Shown here in pieces: positions 36,447-45,470 of a DNA stretch of 63,380 nucleotides. This stretch comes from Candidatus Hodarchaeota archaeon. GTDB lineage: Archaea; Asgardarchaeota; Heimdallarchaeia; Hodarchaeales; Hodarchaeaceae. Both the position numbers and the translations under genes were made by a program. Location: NCBI GenBank assembly GCA_016840285.1, contig JAEOSR010000138.1, forward strand, positions 1 through 63,380, written 5' to 3'. Under the pieces are notes generated by a model, which had not been told where the DNA came from, did no database searches, and saw only the letters and a program-made list of their open reading frames with translations. Position 1 is the stretch's first letter; each line of letters starts with the position of its first letter.

Positions 36447-36558
36447 AGTTATGATATAGGAAACAGGGATTTTTAAACATACAGATTGTGGCAATCATAA
36501 AAAAATGGTATAATGATTCCTGTAATTTGAAGATAATCTAAACTACTTCCAGAAGGGA

Positions 36559-38424
36559 ATGGTCATTACAAGCATAGAAATTACTAATTTCAATCAAGAT
36601 CTTCAATTTTCTCCAAATGAAAGTAATCTCCTGATGATAATTCATGACGGATTAGGAAGAAATGTTATCAATTCGCTTTGTGGAGGGAATGGCAAATGTG
36701 GGAAGTGTCGAGTTAAAGTCTCTGTTAAATTATCAAGTAATCAAGATGTTTCTGAAGGAATTAATTTCCCAACTGAGAATGAACACCGATTATTAGGAAA
36801 CTCCATCGATAAAAATATTCGCTTAGCCTGCCAGGTAATACCGAAGGGCAAGGATTTAAAAATCACAATCTTGGACTTAAGTGAGTTCCAAGACAGTATC
36901 TTCAAGATCCAAGATTCCTTTAGTGATTTCAAGTTAAATTTTCCATTTAATCCTAGAATCTCTAGCCATTCACTATTTATCCCGTCTCCTTCTTTGGAAA
37001 ACGCTCATGACGATTTTTCTCGTTTATCAATGGTTATACAGACTATAGCTTTAACTCCACTAAAACCCAAAATTTTGTCTCAGCTTGCTTATATTCTTCG
37101 AGAAAATGATGGGAATATTCATGCAGTTATTGATGCCCAAAAGAACAATATTGTTAAACTAAAATTACATATATCCTCTATTCTCGGAACTGTTGTAGAT
37201 GTAGGGACTACTTCAATTGTTGTTACTTTAATCGATCTTGAAACGGGAATTATTCTTGGTGCCGATTCTATGATTAATCCACAAATTGAATTCGGCAGAG
37301 ATATAATGAGTCGTTTATCCTATGCGTTAACATCATCTTCGAATCAACAGCGCTTACAAGAGAAAGTCTTCAACGGAATATCGAAATTATTGACGAAACT
37401 TACTTCTTCAACAAAGTCATCCCTCGAGGACATTTATGAAATAGTGGTCGTTGGAAACTCAGCAATGCACCATTTATTTTTAAATTTACCAGTTATCGGA
37501 TTATCTCGTGCACCCTTCGTACCAGTAATTTCAAAAACAATTTCTTTCTTTGTTAAAGACATAGATAAATCCCAAACCCTCAATATCCCATCCCAGGCAA
37601 TTGTTACTATGCCACCGTTAATTGGTGGATTTATTGGTTCTGACGCCGTGGTAGACGTTCTTTATACTGGTTTTGATCAAAAAAAAGGCGTCAACTTGTT
37701 AATTGATTTCGGTACGAATTCGGAGATTATCCTTTCGAAAGATAATAACCTCTATGCCGCATCAGTAGCCGCTGGTGGTGCTTTTGAGGGACAACACATA
37801 TCTTGTGGTATGCGAGGAGTGGCAGGAGCTATTGAAAAATTCCTAATTGAGAAAGGTGAGTACAAATTTCACACAATTCAGTCAATTAAGCCAAAAGGAA
37901 TATGTGGAACTGGTATTATTGACATTTTAGCTCAATTATTACTTCATGAACAGCTAGATCATCGAGGACAACTCTTTACTGCCTCTGGAGAAAAAACTAA
38001 GAAATTAATCCTCGTTCCTGCTGAAGAAACCAGCAATAATCAAGAAATTTACTTGACACGAAGTGATGTTGAAGCAATACAGAAAGCAAAAGCAGCTACC
38101 CTGGCAGCTGTACAGACGTTAACCAATCATCTTAACATAGAAATAGAAAATATCGACTCAGTCCATATTGCCGGAGTATTTGGTTCAAAGATAAACATAG
38201 ATAGTGCAAAGGTCATTGGCTTGTTACCGAACTTAACAAACGATCGTTTTATAATTCAAGGGAATACAGCAGAAAAAGGAGGAAGGACATTTTTATTGTC
38301 CATGGAGGCTCGTATCAGAGCTAGTACTATTGCTACGACTGTTGAACGACTTGAGCTTACACGATTTTCAAAATTTCAATCTTTTTTTACAGAGGGATTA
38401 TTTTTTCCAAAAACTACAATCTAG
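36559..38424 (+). CDS. RACo-type ferredoxin/ASKHA ATPase (corrinoid protein reactivator)
   Basis: The N-terminus is a 2Fe-2S ferredoxin: SLCGGNGKCGKCRVKV with a distant RLACQ (C-x5-C-x2-C...C). A linker follows, then an ASKHA-fold domain with VDVGTTSIVVTLIDL, NPQIEFGRDIMSR, VVVGNSAMHHLFLN, LIDFGTNSEIIL and SVHIAGVFGSKIN. This is the architecture of RACo/RamA-type enzymes that reduce Co(II) corrinoid proteins back to Co(I) using ATP in methyltransferase systems. At 621 residues it is full length. A GAAGGG site abuts the ATG. No corrinoid methyltransferase is in this window, so its client is elsewhere. A structured leader precedes it. Confidence 0.92.
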   Translation: MVITSIEITNFNQDLQFSPNESNLLMIIHDGLGRNVINSLCGGNGKCGKCRVKVSVKLSSNQDVSEGINFPTENEHRLLGNSIDKNIRLACQVIPKGKDLKITILDLSEFQDSIFKIQDSFSDFKLNFPFNPRISSHSLFIPSPSLENAHDDFSRLSMVIQTIALTPLKPKILSQLAYILRENDGNIHAVIDAQKNNIVKLKLHISSILGTVVDVGTTSIVVTLIDLETGIILGADSMINPQIEFGRDIMSRLSYALTSSSNQQRLQEKVFNGISKLLTKLTSSTKSSLEDIYEIVVVGNSAMHHLFLNLPVIGLSRAPFVPVISKTISFFVKDIDKSQTLNIPSQAIVTMPPLIGGFIGSDAVVDVLYTGFDQKKGVNLLIDFGTNSEIILSKDNNLYAASVAAGGAFEGQHISCGMRGVAGAIEKFLIEKGEYKFHTIQSIKPKGICGTGIIDILAQLLLHEQLDHRGQLFTASGEKTKKLILVPAEETSNNQEIYLTRSDVEAIQKAKAATLAAVQTLTNHLNIEIENIDSVHIAGVFGSKINIDSAKVIGLLPNLTNDRFIIQGNTAEKGGRTFLLSMEARIRASTIATTVERLELTRFSKFQSFFTEGLFFPKTTI

Positions 38425-38466
38425 GTTAGAATAAAGAAATGAGAAATATATGTTAAGGAGATAATC

Positions 38467-39219
38467 ATGCGTGGTTTAAAAAATAAAAGAGTTCTCATAA
38501 CTGGTGGGGCAAGGGGAATCGGTGCAGCAACAGCAGCACGATTCTTAGAGGAAGGTTCACGCGTTGTTATATTAGATATTAATGATCTGGCTTGCCAACG
38601 GATCAAAGACAAGTTACCAGCATTGAGTGGCACCATTGAAGCTGATGTCTCGAACCACGAATCTGTTGCTCATGCTTTCAACGAATTAGACGAACTATTT
38701 AATGGAATAGACATCTTGATTAACAATGCTGGAATTAGTATTAGGCATCCCTTCATGGAGATAACTCCAGAAGACTGGCTTAGGATAATGGATGTGAACC
38801 TGAATGGCATGTTCTTTGTAGCCCAACAAGCAGCCAGGAGAATGTTAACAAATGGTGGAGGAGTCATCCTGAACATGGGTTCGACTAATGGTATGAGGGG
38901 TTATCCTTTTTATGCTGATTACAATGCCTCAAAAGCTGGTGTCATCGAACTTACGCGCTCAATGGCTCTAGAATTAGCCCCTACAGTCCGTGTAAACGTT
39001 ATATGCCCTGGGTACATCCTAACACCGATGCAGGAGGCTGAATATACAGCGGAAATGCTACGTGAATGTGAAAGAGAAATCCCCTTAGGTAGACTTGGTA
39101 GTCCAGAAGAAGTGGCTGCTCTCTTTGCTTTCCTTGCCTCTGATGATGCAAAATTCATTTCTGGACAATCCTTTGTGATTGACGGCGGTGAGATTACTGG
39201 AGGAGTAGCTAGTATATAG
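38467..39219 (+). CDS. Short-chain dehydrogenase/reductase (FabG-like)
   Basis: Classical SDR, 250 residues. It has the NADPH/NADH motif GGARGIG, the structural NNAG motif (INNAGISI) and the catalytic YNASKAG with an upstream Ser (MGSTNG). VILDIN after the first fold has Asp at the end of beta-2, which favours NAD(H) over NADP(H). The C-terminus FVIDGGEITGG is typical of FabG and related alcohol dehydrogenases. AAGGAG precedes the ATG. Substrate unknown. It follows the RACo-like gene by about 40 bases and may share its transcript. Confidence 0.93.
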   Translation: MRGLKNKRVLITGGARGIGAATAARFLEEGSRVVILDINDLACQRIKDKLPALSGTIEADVSNHESVAHAFNELDELFNGIDILINNAGISIRHPFMEITPEDWLRIMDVNLNGMFFVAQQAARRMLTNGGGVILNMGSTNGMRGYPFYADYNASKAGVIELTRSMALELAPTVRVNVICPGYILTPMQEAEYTAEMLRECEREIPLGRLGSPEEVAALFAFLASDDAKFISGQSFVIDGGEITGGVASI

Positions 39220-39259
39220 TAAAAATTAAAGAAAATGCTCAATATTTGGATGTTACATC

Positions 39260-40120
39260 ATGTGTAAATACTGTTATGAACACACACGTAAAGTTTGGTA
39301 CCTTCAAAAGGAATCTTATGATATTCGTTCAAGGAAATTTCTTAAGATTCTTCCTGGACGATTTCGTGAACTTTGGTACAATTTTTATTCTCCAAAGTTA
39401 CAAGGGTTTGTCGATGGAGCAACGACAGATATCGCAGAGTCAGGTGCAGCAGAACGAAAACCTTATACTGGTTTGAAGAAGACATTTTATAACTATTTTG
39501 CTCGAAATTTTCTCGGTGGACAGGTTGTTACTTCTCTTGATGAAATGATTCAAGTTATTGACAACGCTCAAGATGTTTATCTCTCCTATTGCTCCTGTAA
39601 AAAATCTGGAGGTGGTGGAGTAGATTTACGATGTATTTTTCTGAATCATAACGCCACATTCAACCGAAAAAAGCACATGAAAGGAAAAGGACAAGGGGAA
39701 TATATCGATGTAGATGAAGCTAAGGAAATGGTTATTGAAAAACGAAAATTAGGGCATTATGGGACGATTTTATGGGGATTAAGACCAAAGGTTGATTGTA
39801 TCTGTAACTGTGACCAATTTTGCGCTGGCCTTTACACTCCAGAAATCAGATGGGGACTTTTGCCATCTTTTACGATATGTCAGGTAGTTAATGCTGATAA
39901 GTGTGATCCTGATTGTGATATCTGCATTCAAACATGCTATGCAAAAGCTATTGATAAGCAATTTGATAACCAAATTCAGATAGATCAAGAGAAATGCATT
40001 GGATGCAATTTATGCGTTGAACGTTGTCCATATGGTGTTTTTGAGAGTATGCCTAGAAAAATATACTATGACGCTGCAATAGGGAAAAAAGTAGAAATGA
40101 AGGAAGAAGAATCATTCTAA
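39260..40120 (+). CDS. Ferredoxin-domain iron-sulfur protein
   Basis: A 286-residue protein with a C-terminal pair of 4Fe-4S sites: KCDPDCDICIQTCYAKAI (C-x3-C-x2-C-x3-C) and KCIGCNLCVERCPYGVFES (C-x2-C-x2-C-x3-CP). The first 200 residues have further Cys clusters: MCKYCYEHTRK at the start, YCSCKKSGGGG, and CICNCDQFC. It resembles archaeal '4Fe-4S binding protein' families with no fixed function, probably an electron carrier. Its position after the RACo-like protein and SDR suggests electron supply to one of them, which is speculation. Its 3' end overlaps that of the OsmC gene by nine bases. Confidence 0.85.
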   Translation: MCKYCYEHTRKVWYLQKESYDIRSRKFLKILPGRFRELWYNFYSPKLQGFVDGATTDIAESGAAERKPYTGLKKTFYNYFARNFLGGQVVTSLDEMIQVIDNAQDVYLSYCSCKKSGGGGVDLRCIFLNHNATFNRKKHMKGKGQGEYIDVDEAKEMVIEKRKLGHYGTILWGLRPKVDCICNCDQFCAGLYTPEIRWGLLPSFTICQVVNADKCDPDCDICIQTCYAKAIDKQFDNQIQIDQEKCIGCNLCVERCPYGVFESMPRKIYYDAAIGKKVEMKEEESF

Positions 40121-40585
40121 TTGGACATCAACATTGATCGGAACTTCATTTATTACCGCGTTAGTTGCAACACAGAGATTTTTAAAAATTCTAACACAAC
40201 GTGTTTTCTTTTTCATCTTAATCGATGAATCCCATTTCGGGATAATATCCACATCGATCTGAGCTATTCGTTGATAACCTTCTTCATTTTGAGTTAATGT
40301 ACATGTCGCTATTGTTTCCATATGATCAACTGGAATTCTAGCTTTGTTCAAACACAACGTTAAAGAAGCTGATAGACAGCTAGCGACTGCAGCAATTAAG
40401 ACTCTGGACGGGTTGGGATATTTATCTTCCCCGCCAACCGTCTTTTCCTCATCAAACAATAATTCAGGAAATAATTTATCAAAGGTTGTCGTGAATTGCA
40501 CTGGACCCGTCTTTTTTAAACTGATTGTAAAGGATTCATCCAATAAATAATTCCTCCTATAGAATTTCTTAAATTGTGAGATCAT
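40112..40585 (-). CDS. OsmC/Ohr-family protein
   Basis: Motifs ALIAAVASCLSASL (written here RVLIAAVASCLSASL) and a second Cys in KNLCVATNAV are the paired reactive cysteines of OsmC-type peroxidases. The helix between them and the N-terminal strands fit the fold. The family reduces organic hydroperoxides. The length of 157 residues fits. It converges on, and slightly overlaps, the ferredoxin gene on the other strand. Confidence 0.9.
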   Translation of the reverse strand: MISQFKKFYRRNYLLDESFTISLKKTGPVQFTTTFDKLFPELLFDEEKTVGGEDKYPNPSRVLIAAVASCLSASLTLCLNKARIPVDHMETIATCTLTQNEEGYQRIAQIDVDIIPKWDSSIKMKKKTRCVRIFKNLCVATNAVINEVPINVDVQLE

Positions 40586-40830
40586 ATTTTTTATTAGTCA
40601 TAAGTAGATGAGATAAAGTTTCTTTTATAAGTTCCTTTAAATTTGAGACCGTTGTTTCCTTTTTGTTTAGGAAAATAAATAAAAAGAGTTCAACAGCGAG
40701 CAACAACATTATTCACAAGTTTTCACTAGCAGGAAAGTATCCTCAAAACGATTTTGTTAGAGTGACTTTTTTTCTTCATTAAAATATTTGCTTAAATCAA
40801 GTGTTTTTACAATTTTTTGGTGGATAACTG

Positions 40831-41568
40831 ATGAGTGTTATAACAAAAACCGCAATTATTACAGGAGCTTCCAAAGGTATCGGAAAAGCTATCAGTTTAA
40901 AGTTTGCTGCAAATAATATTAATGTAATCTTAGTTGCAAGAAATAAAACGCAATTAAAACAGGTACAAGATGAGATTAAGGAAACTAGTCAAGCTAAATC
41001 TTTAATTGTACCCACGGATGTAACCAATGAAGAACAAGTGAAGGTTTTAGTTCATAAAACAATTGATCAATTTGGAAAAGTTGATATTTTAGTAAATAAT
41101 GCAGGTGTGGCGCGATTCAAACGAGCTGATGGATTTACATTAGATGATTACCACTATATGTTCGATGTCAACGTCAAGGGGGTTTTCCTCGTTACCAAAT
41201 ACGTTGTTCCAGACATGGTGGCTCGGGAATCAGGCCAAATTATCAATATTGCAAGTATAGCTGGAAAAAGTGGATTTAAAACAGGAACATTGTATGCTGC
41301 ATCTAAACATGCCGTTGTAGGCTATACTTGGTCGCTAAGAGAGGATCTCAAGGAATACAAGATTAAAGTATCTGTTGTGTGTCCAGGTAGTGTAGTTACA
41401 GGTTTTGGAGGAAAGAAAACTGAAAAAGTAGACTGGAGTATGGAACCTGAAGATGTAGCTCATGCTTGTTACTATCTAGTTTCTGAATCGGATAATGTGA
41501 ATACTGCAGAGATTATTATCAAACCTAGATTTAACCCAAGAAAAATTGATTGGGATTTAAGAACCTGA
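40831..41568 (+). CDS. Short-chain dehydrogenase/reductase
   Basis: A second, unrelated SDR of 245 residues: ITGASKGIGKAI, LVNNAGVARF, IINIASIAGKSG with catalytic Ser, and YAASKHAVVG with Tyr and Lys. VARNKTQ after beta-2 has Arg, favouring NADP(H). The ending SVVCPGSVVTGF then VSESDNVNTAEIIIKPR is like the YdfG/3-hydroxy acid dehydrogenase branch. GGTGG lies just before the start. A terminator-like hairpin follows its stop. Confidence 0.93.
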   Translation: MSVITKTAIITGASKGIGKAISLKFAANNINVILVARNKTQLKQVQDEIKETSQAKSLIVPTDVTNEEQVKVLVHKTIDQFGKVDILVNNAGVARFKRADGFTLDDYHYMFDVNVKGVFLVTKYVVPDMVARESGQIINIASIAGKSGFKTGTLYAASKHAVVGYTWSLREDLKEYKIKVSVVCPGSVVTGFGGKKTEKVDWSMEPEDVAHACYYLVSESDNVNTAEIIIKPRFNPRKIDWDLRT

Positions 41569-41575
41569 TTCATAC

Positions 41576-41592
41576 TGATACGTCTTGTATCA
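41576..41592 (+). terminator. Terminator-like hairpin after the second SDR
   Basis: TGATAC (41576-41581) pairs perfectly with GTATCA (41587-41592) across GTCTT, seven bases past the stop codon, and is followed by TCACCTTTT. It is a short six-pair stem with a weak T-run, so termination is plausible, not certain. Confidence 0.35.
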
Positions 41593-41620
41593 TCACCTTT
41601 TGGTTAGTTACTATTCTATC

Positions 41621-41628
41621 TATATAAA
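41621..41628 (+). promoter_or_regulatory. TATA-like element of the heterodimeric ABC exporter
   Basis: TATATAAA sits about 112 bases before the ATG at 41740. Transcription from about 41650 would give a leader of some 90 bases containing the hairpin at 41692-41722. Confidence 0.4.
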
Positions 41629-41691
41629 TCAGACACAGATATGAGGATATACCTAATCCGCACTAAATCAATAAGGGGTCAAACTAAACGA

Positions 41692-41722
41692 TCTCTTTCT
41701 GATGTATGAACAAAGAAAGAGA
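41692..41722 (+). promoter_or_regulatory. Leader inverted repeat just upstream of the exporter's ribosome site
   Basis: TCTCTTTCT (41692-41700) pairs perfectly with AGAAAGAGA (41714-41722) across a 13-base loop. The stem ends four bases before the Shine-Dalgarno GGAGG (41726-41730). It could mask the ribosome site or, as DNA, be an operator for a regulator of this drug-export-like system. Confidence 0.4.
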
Positions 41723-41739
41723 GTAGGAGGATAAATAAT

Positions 41740-43572
41740 ATGTCAGAAAGAGTCAACTTCCAAGTAAATCACAAAGTTGAATTTTCACCTGAAGAAGACA
41801 GGTTTATCAGGGCAAGACAGAAAGGACCTCGTCAATGGATTATCGCTCATATGCTTGTTGGGTCTAATAAACTTATTGTGCTAGCTATCTTCATAGGAAC
41901 CATTTTAACTGCAATAATGAATTCAGGTTTAATGGTGATCATAGGAATAGCTTTAGATGAATTTACAAAAGGCGAGGGTTCAAATTTATTGACTTACGCT
42001 CTTTTATTTGTTGTCTTTGCGGTTGGTTCTCCAATTCTTAATTTGATAGCAAACATTATTCGAGAAACGCTGGCACAAAGAATGGAGAAGGAGGCACGTC
42101 ACGAATTTTATGTCAATTTACTTGGAAAAAGCCAATCGTTCCATGATTCTCAACGTATTGGAGACCTCATGGCAAGGGCAACTAATGATGTCCGTATGTT
42201 AAATTTTATGATTAGTCCTGGCCTTTCTTTAATATTTGAATCATTTATGAATTTGATTACACCAATAGTGTTTATAGCAATTTTCTACCCTTCAGAACTC
42301 TTATTAACTCCCTTTCTATTCACAATACTCTTTTTAATTACTTTAAGAGGATATACTAGAAAACTTGGACCTGTTAGTGACCAATTGCGATTTGAATTTG
42401 GTCAAATGAATACTATTCTAAATGAGACTCTTTCAGGCATAGAAGTTGTTAAGGGGAGTACATCAGAAGAATACGAAATGAATCGCTACCTTACCAATGC
42501 TCAAGGTTATCGGGATGCTTTTGTGCTTCAAGGAAAGATCATGGCTAAATATATACCGCTATTATTGATTGGGCTTGCAATAACTCTCGGATTAGGACAT
42601 GGAATATTACTTTTCTTTCAGGAACAAATGACTGTTGGAATGATTATATCCTATGTCGGATTAATCTCCAATCTGAGGTTTCCGACATTTATATCCATCT
42701 GGGTTTTTGCATTAATCAAATTGGCACTATCTGGAGCCGAACGTTTGCTTGATATCATGGAAAAAGAATCTGATATAGATGAGAATATTCAAGGAGTAGA
42801 AAAAACCATTAATGGTTTAATAAAATTTGAAAACGTCTCATTTAAATACCCAGGATCTAATAATGAGGTTTTATCAGCTGTTAGTTTTGCAGTAGCTCCT
42901 GGACAAACAGTAGCTATAGTAGGTACAACTGGATCTGGAAAAACAACACTTACCAAATTACTTTCGCGATTGTATGACCCAGACGGGGGACAAATATTAA
43001 TTGATGGAATGAATATCAAAGAATGGAAATTAGAGTCATTAAGAAATCAGATTTCTTATATCGAACAGGATACTTTCCTATTTTCAGATAAAATAGCAGA
43101 GAATATCTCATTTGGCCAAACTAGTTCTCTCGATGAAATTAAGAAAGTTGCTAAAGAGGCCCAAGCAGACACCTTCATTGAACAATTACCCAATGGTTAT
43201 GAAAGTGAAGTTGGAGAACGTGGAGTTCAATTAAGTGGAGGGCAGAGACAGCGCATTGCTATAGCTAGAGCCTTTTTAACTGACCCAAGAATTTTAATAT
43301 TAGATGATTCAACTTCTGCGATTGACTCGGAAACTGAAGACAAAATCCAAAGAGCAATGACAAAAATACTTTCTGGTAGAACTACTTTCCTAATTACTCA
43401 CCGATTAAGTCAAATCAGATGGGCTGATCTAATCCTTGTAATGAAAAGAGGAGAAATAATAGCTAAAGGAACCCACGCGAAGCTTTTGAAAACATCAGAG
43501 GAATACAGGAAAATTTTTGTAAAAAGATTCGATCTAGATGAAAAAGTATTACTAGAGGAGGCGGTGGTTTAA
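41740..43572 (+). CDS. Heterodimeric ABC exporter, subunit with degenerate ATPase site
   Basis: A type IV exporter: six membrane segments (residues about 40-320), then an ATPase domain with GTTGSGKTTL, Q-loop IEQDTFLF, LSGGQRQRIAIARA and Walker B ILILDDSTSAID, where the catalytic Glu is Asp. The H-loop LITHRLSQ is kept. Such Asp-for-Glu subunits occur in TM287/288- and LmrCD-type heterodimers, in which one ATP site is non-hydrolytic. The ATG has a strong SD. Its stop overlaps the start of the partner by one base (TAATG), so equal synthesis is likely. The substrate is unknown, with drugs or lipids typical. Confidence 0.94.
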   Translation: MSERVNFQVNHKVEFSPEEDRFIRARQKGPRQWIIAHMLVGSNKLIVLAIFIGTILTAIMNSGLMVIIGIALDEFTKGEGSNLLTYALLFVVFAVGSPILNLIANIIRETLAQRMEKEARHEFYVNLLGKSQSFHDSQRIGDLMARATNDVRMLNFMISPGLSLIFESFMNLITPIVFIAIFYPSELLLTPFLFTILFLITLRGYTRKLGPVSDQLRFEFGQMNTILNETLSGIEVVKGSTSEEYEMNRYLTNAQGYRDAFVLQGKIMAKYIPLLLIGLAITLGLGHGILLFFQEQMTVGMIISYVGLISNLRFPTFISIWVFALIKLALSGAERLLDIMEKESDIDENIQGVEKTINGLIKFENVSFKYPGSNNEVLSAVSFAVAPGQTVAIVGTTGSGKTTLTKLLSRLYDPDGGQILIDGMNIKEWKLESLRNQISYIEQDTFLFSDKIAENISFGQTSSLDEIKKVAKEAQADTFIEQLPNGYESEVGERGVQLSGGQRQRIAIARAFLTDPRILILDDSTSAIDSETEDKIQRAMTKILSGRTTFLITHRLSQIRWADLILVMKRGEIIAKGTHAKLLKTSEEYRKIFVKRFDLDEKVLLEEAVV

Positions 43573-45461
43573 TGGGATTCGGGATTGGATTAGGTGCTGA
43601 AGAATATGATAGATTCTATAAAGACCGGGATCTGGTCAAGCGTGTATTACGATATTTTTCTCCCTATAGGAACATTATGATTATAGTTATAGCTTTCGTG
43701 GTTATGCAAAGTATAGCAAATTCCTTAATACCGATTATCTCAAGGGAAGCAATAAATAAGCTTGAAGTGACAACAAATATCACAGAACAACAATTTTACG
43801 TCTTATTTTTAATAATAATAACCTTAATATTAAATTCTCTTGGATGGGGATTCAATTATGTGCGACAATCTTATAGTGCTCAAGTGATCGGAGATGTTGT
43901 TCTCAATTTACGTCAAGACGTTAATTCTGCAGTTTTAAATCATGACATGTCTTTTTTTGATAAGTATCCCACAGGGAAAATCGTTTCAAGGATCAACACA
44001 GATTCCCGAGACTTTGGTCAAACAGCGAATCAACTAATGATGACTGCTTCATCTTTACTCCTCGTTTTTATTATGTTTGGAGTTATGTTTAGCATAAATG
44101 CCTCTTTAACAATAGTTGTTCTTACACTAGTCCCTTTAATCTTTCTTATCACATTGGGCTTCAGAAAAATGGCTAGGAGATTGACATTGTTAGGACAACG
44201 GGCACTCGCAGTGGTTAATGCATTTGTACAAGAATCATTTTCAGGAATTCAAATAGCAAAGACTTTTCGGCAAGAAACCAAACTATATAGTAAATTTAAA
44301 GATGTGAATAATCAATCCTATATTGTTAACAGAAAAAGAGCATTTTTGTTTAACTTTCTTTTTCCTGCATTAAGCACCATTCAAGGAATTGCCTTAGCTC
44401 TTCTCATCATTATGGGAGGTAGCGCAACTTTGAGTGGCGATCTTAAAGCAGGTGATTTTTACCTTTTCTTACAAAGCTTACAACTTTTCTTTTTCCCACT
44501 TTTCACAATTGCCTCCTTTTGGCCAAGTTTTCAATCAGGATTGGCAGCTTCAGAACGAATATTTGCCCTGATTGACACACCTCCTGCTGTTATTCAAAGA
44601 AAGAATATATATCCCGAGAAAATAGATGGGAAAATCACATTTAACAATTTAGAATTTTCATATGTTAAAGGAAAAGATGTTTTAGACCAAAAAGAACTGA
44701 TAAATAATGAAAAGAAAGGGAAAACTATCAGTGCTAAGGTTTTTGATGGATTCTCTTTACAAGTTAAACCAGGTGAATCACTAGCAATAGTAGGACATAC
44801 GGGGGCTGGAAAATCTAGTCTAGCTAAGTTACTTACACGATTCTATGAATTTCAGGCAGGAGACATCTTAATAGATGATCTAAGTATCCGTGATTACGAT
44901 TTGAAAGCATATAGAAAGCACATTGGAATCATCCACCAAGTACCTTTTCTTTGGGGTGATACACTGGAAAACAATGTAAAATATGGTAAGCAGGAAGCTA
45001 CTCGTGAAGAGGTACTTTGGGCTTTAGAACAAGCTGGAGGGGCAAATTGGGTTGAAGATTTACCACAAGGCCTTGAAACAAATATCCGAGAAAGAGGAGC
45101 ACTGCTTTCAATGGGACAACGACAACTTGTGGCTTTAGCTCGAGTATTACTTGAAAATCCTTCTGTTCTAATTTTAGATGAAGCAACTGCTTCTGTGGAT
45201 CCATTCACTGAGACAAGAATTCAGGAAGCTCTTGAAAAAACGATTGAGGGAAGAACCAGTATCATTATTGCTCATCGCTTATGGACTGTAAGGCATGTGG
45301 ATCGTATAATTGTGTTGGACCACGGAAAAATTGTTGAAGAGGGGAATCATGACGAGTTAATGCAATTAGAAGGGCTTTACGCGAAGCTCTATGACACATA
45401 CTTCCGTCATCAATCACTCGAATATATTGAGAAAGCGAAAGAATTCAAAAATCTAAATTAA
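43572..45461 (+). CDS. Heterodimeric ABC exporter, catalytically competent subunit
   Basis: The partner of the preceding gene, 629 residues with the same six-segment plus ATPase layout. Walker A is GHTGAGKSSL, the Q-loop IIHQVPFLWG, Walker B LILDEATASVD with the Glu present, H-loop IIAHRLWT. Its signature is LSMGQRQLVAL instead of LSGGQ. Since each ATP site uses Walker motifs of one subunit and the signature of the other, the Asp-type Walker B of the first subunit and the LSMGQ here fall in the same, degenerate site, leaving one active site. A K/N-rich insert (DVLDQKELINNEKKGKTIS) precedes Walker A. Confidence 0.94.
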   Translation: MGFGIGLGAEEYDRFYKDRDLVKRVLRYFSPYRNIMIIVIAFVVMQSIANSLIPIISREAINKLEVTTNITEQQFYVLFLIIITLILNSLGWGFNYVRQSYSAQVIGDVVLNLRQDVNSAVLNHDMSFFDKYPTGKIVSRINTDSRDFGQTANQLMMTASSLLLVFIMFGVMFSINASLTIVVLTLVPLIFLITLGFRKMARRLTLLGQRALAVVNAFVQESFSGIQIAKTFRQETKLYSKFKDVNNQSYIVNRKRAFLFNFLFPALSTIQGIALALLIIMGGSATLSGDLKAGDFYLFLQSLQLFFFPLFTIASFWPSFQSGLAASERIFALIDTPPAVIQRKNIYPEKIDGKITFNNLEFSYVKGKDVLDQKELINNEKKGKTISAKVFDGFSLQVKPGESLAIVGHTGAGKSSLAKLLTRFYEFQAGDILIDDLSIRDYDLKAYRKHIGIIHQVPFLWGDTLENNVKYGKQEATREEVLWALEQAGGANWVEDLPQGLETNIRERGALLSMGQRQLVALARVLLENPSVLILDEATASVDPFTETRIQEALEKTIEGRTSIIIAHRLWTVRHVDRIIVLDHGKIVEEGNHDELMQLEGLYAKLYDTYFRHQSLEYIEKAKEFKNLN

Positions 45462-45470
45462 CCTGTTTTT

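Noticed and set aside
39260..40120. Corrinoid methyltransferase subunit near RACo
   Set aside because: The ferredoxin and SDR neighbours lack any cobalamin-binding motif (D-x-H-x2-G), so the RACo client is not here.
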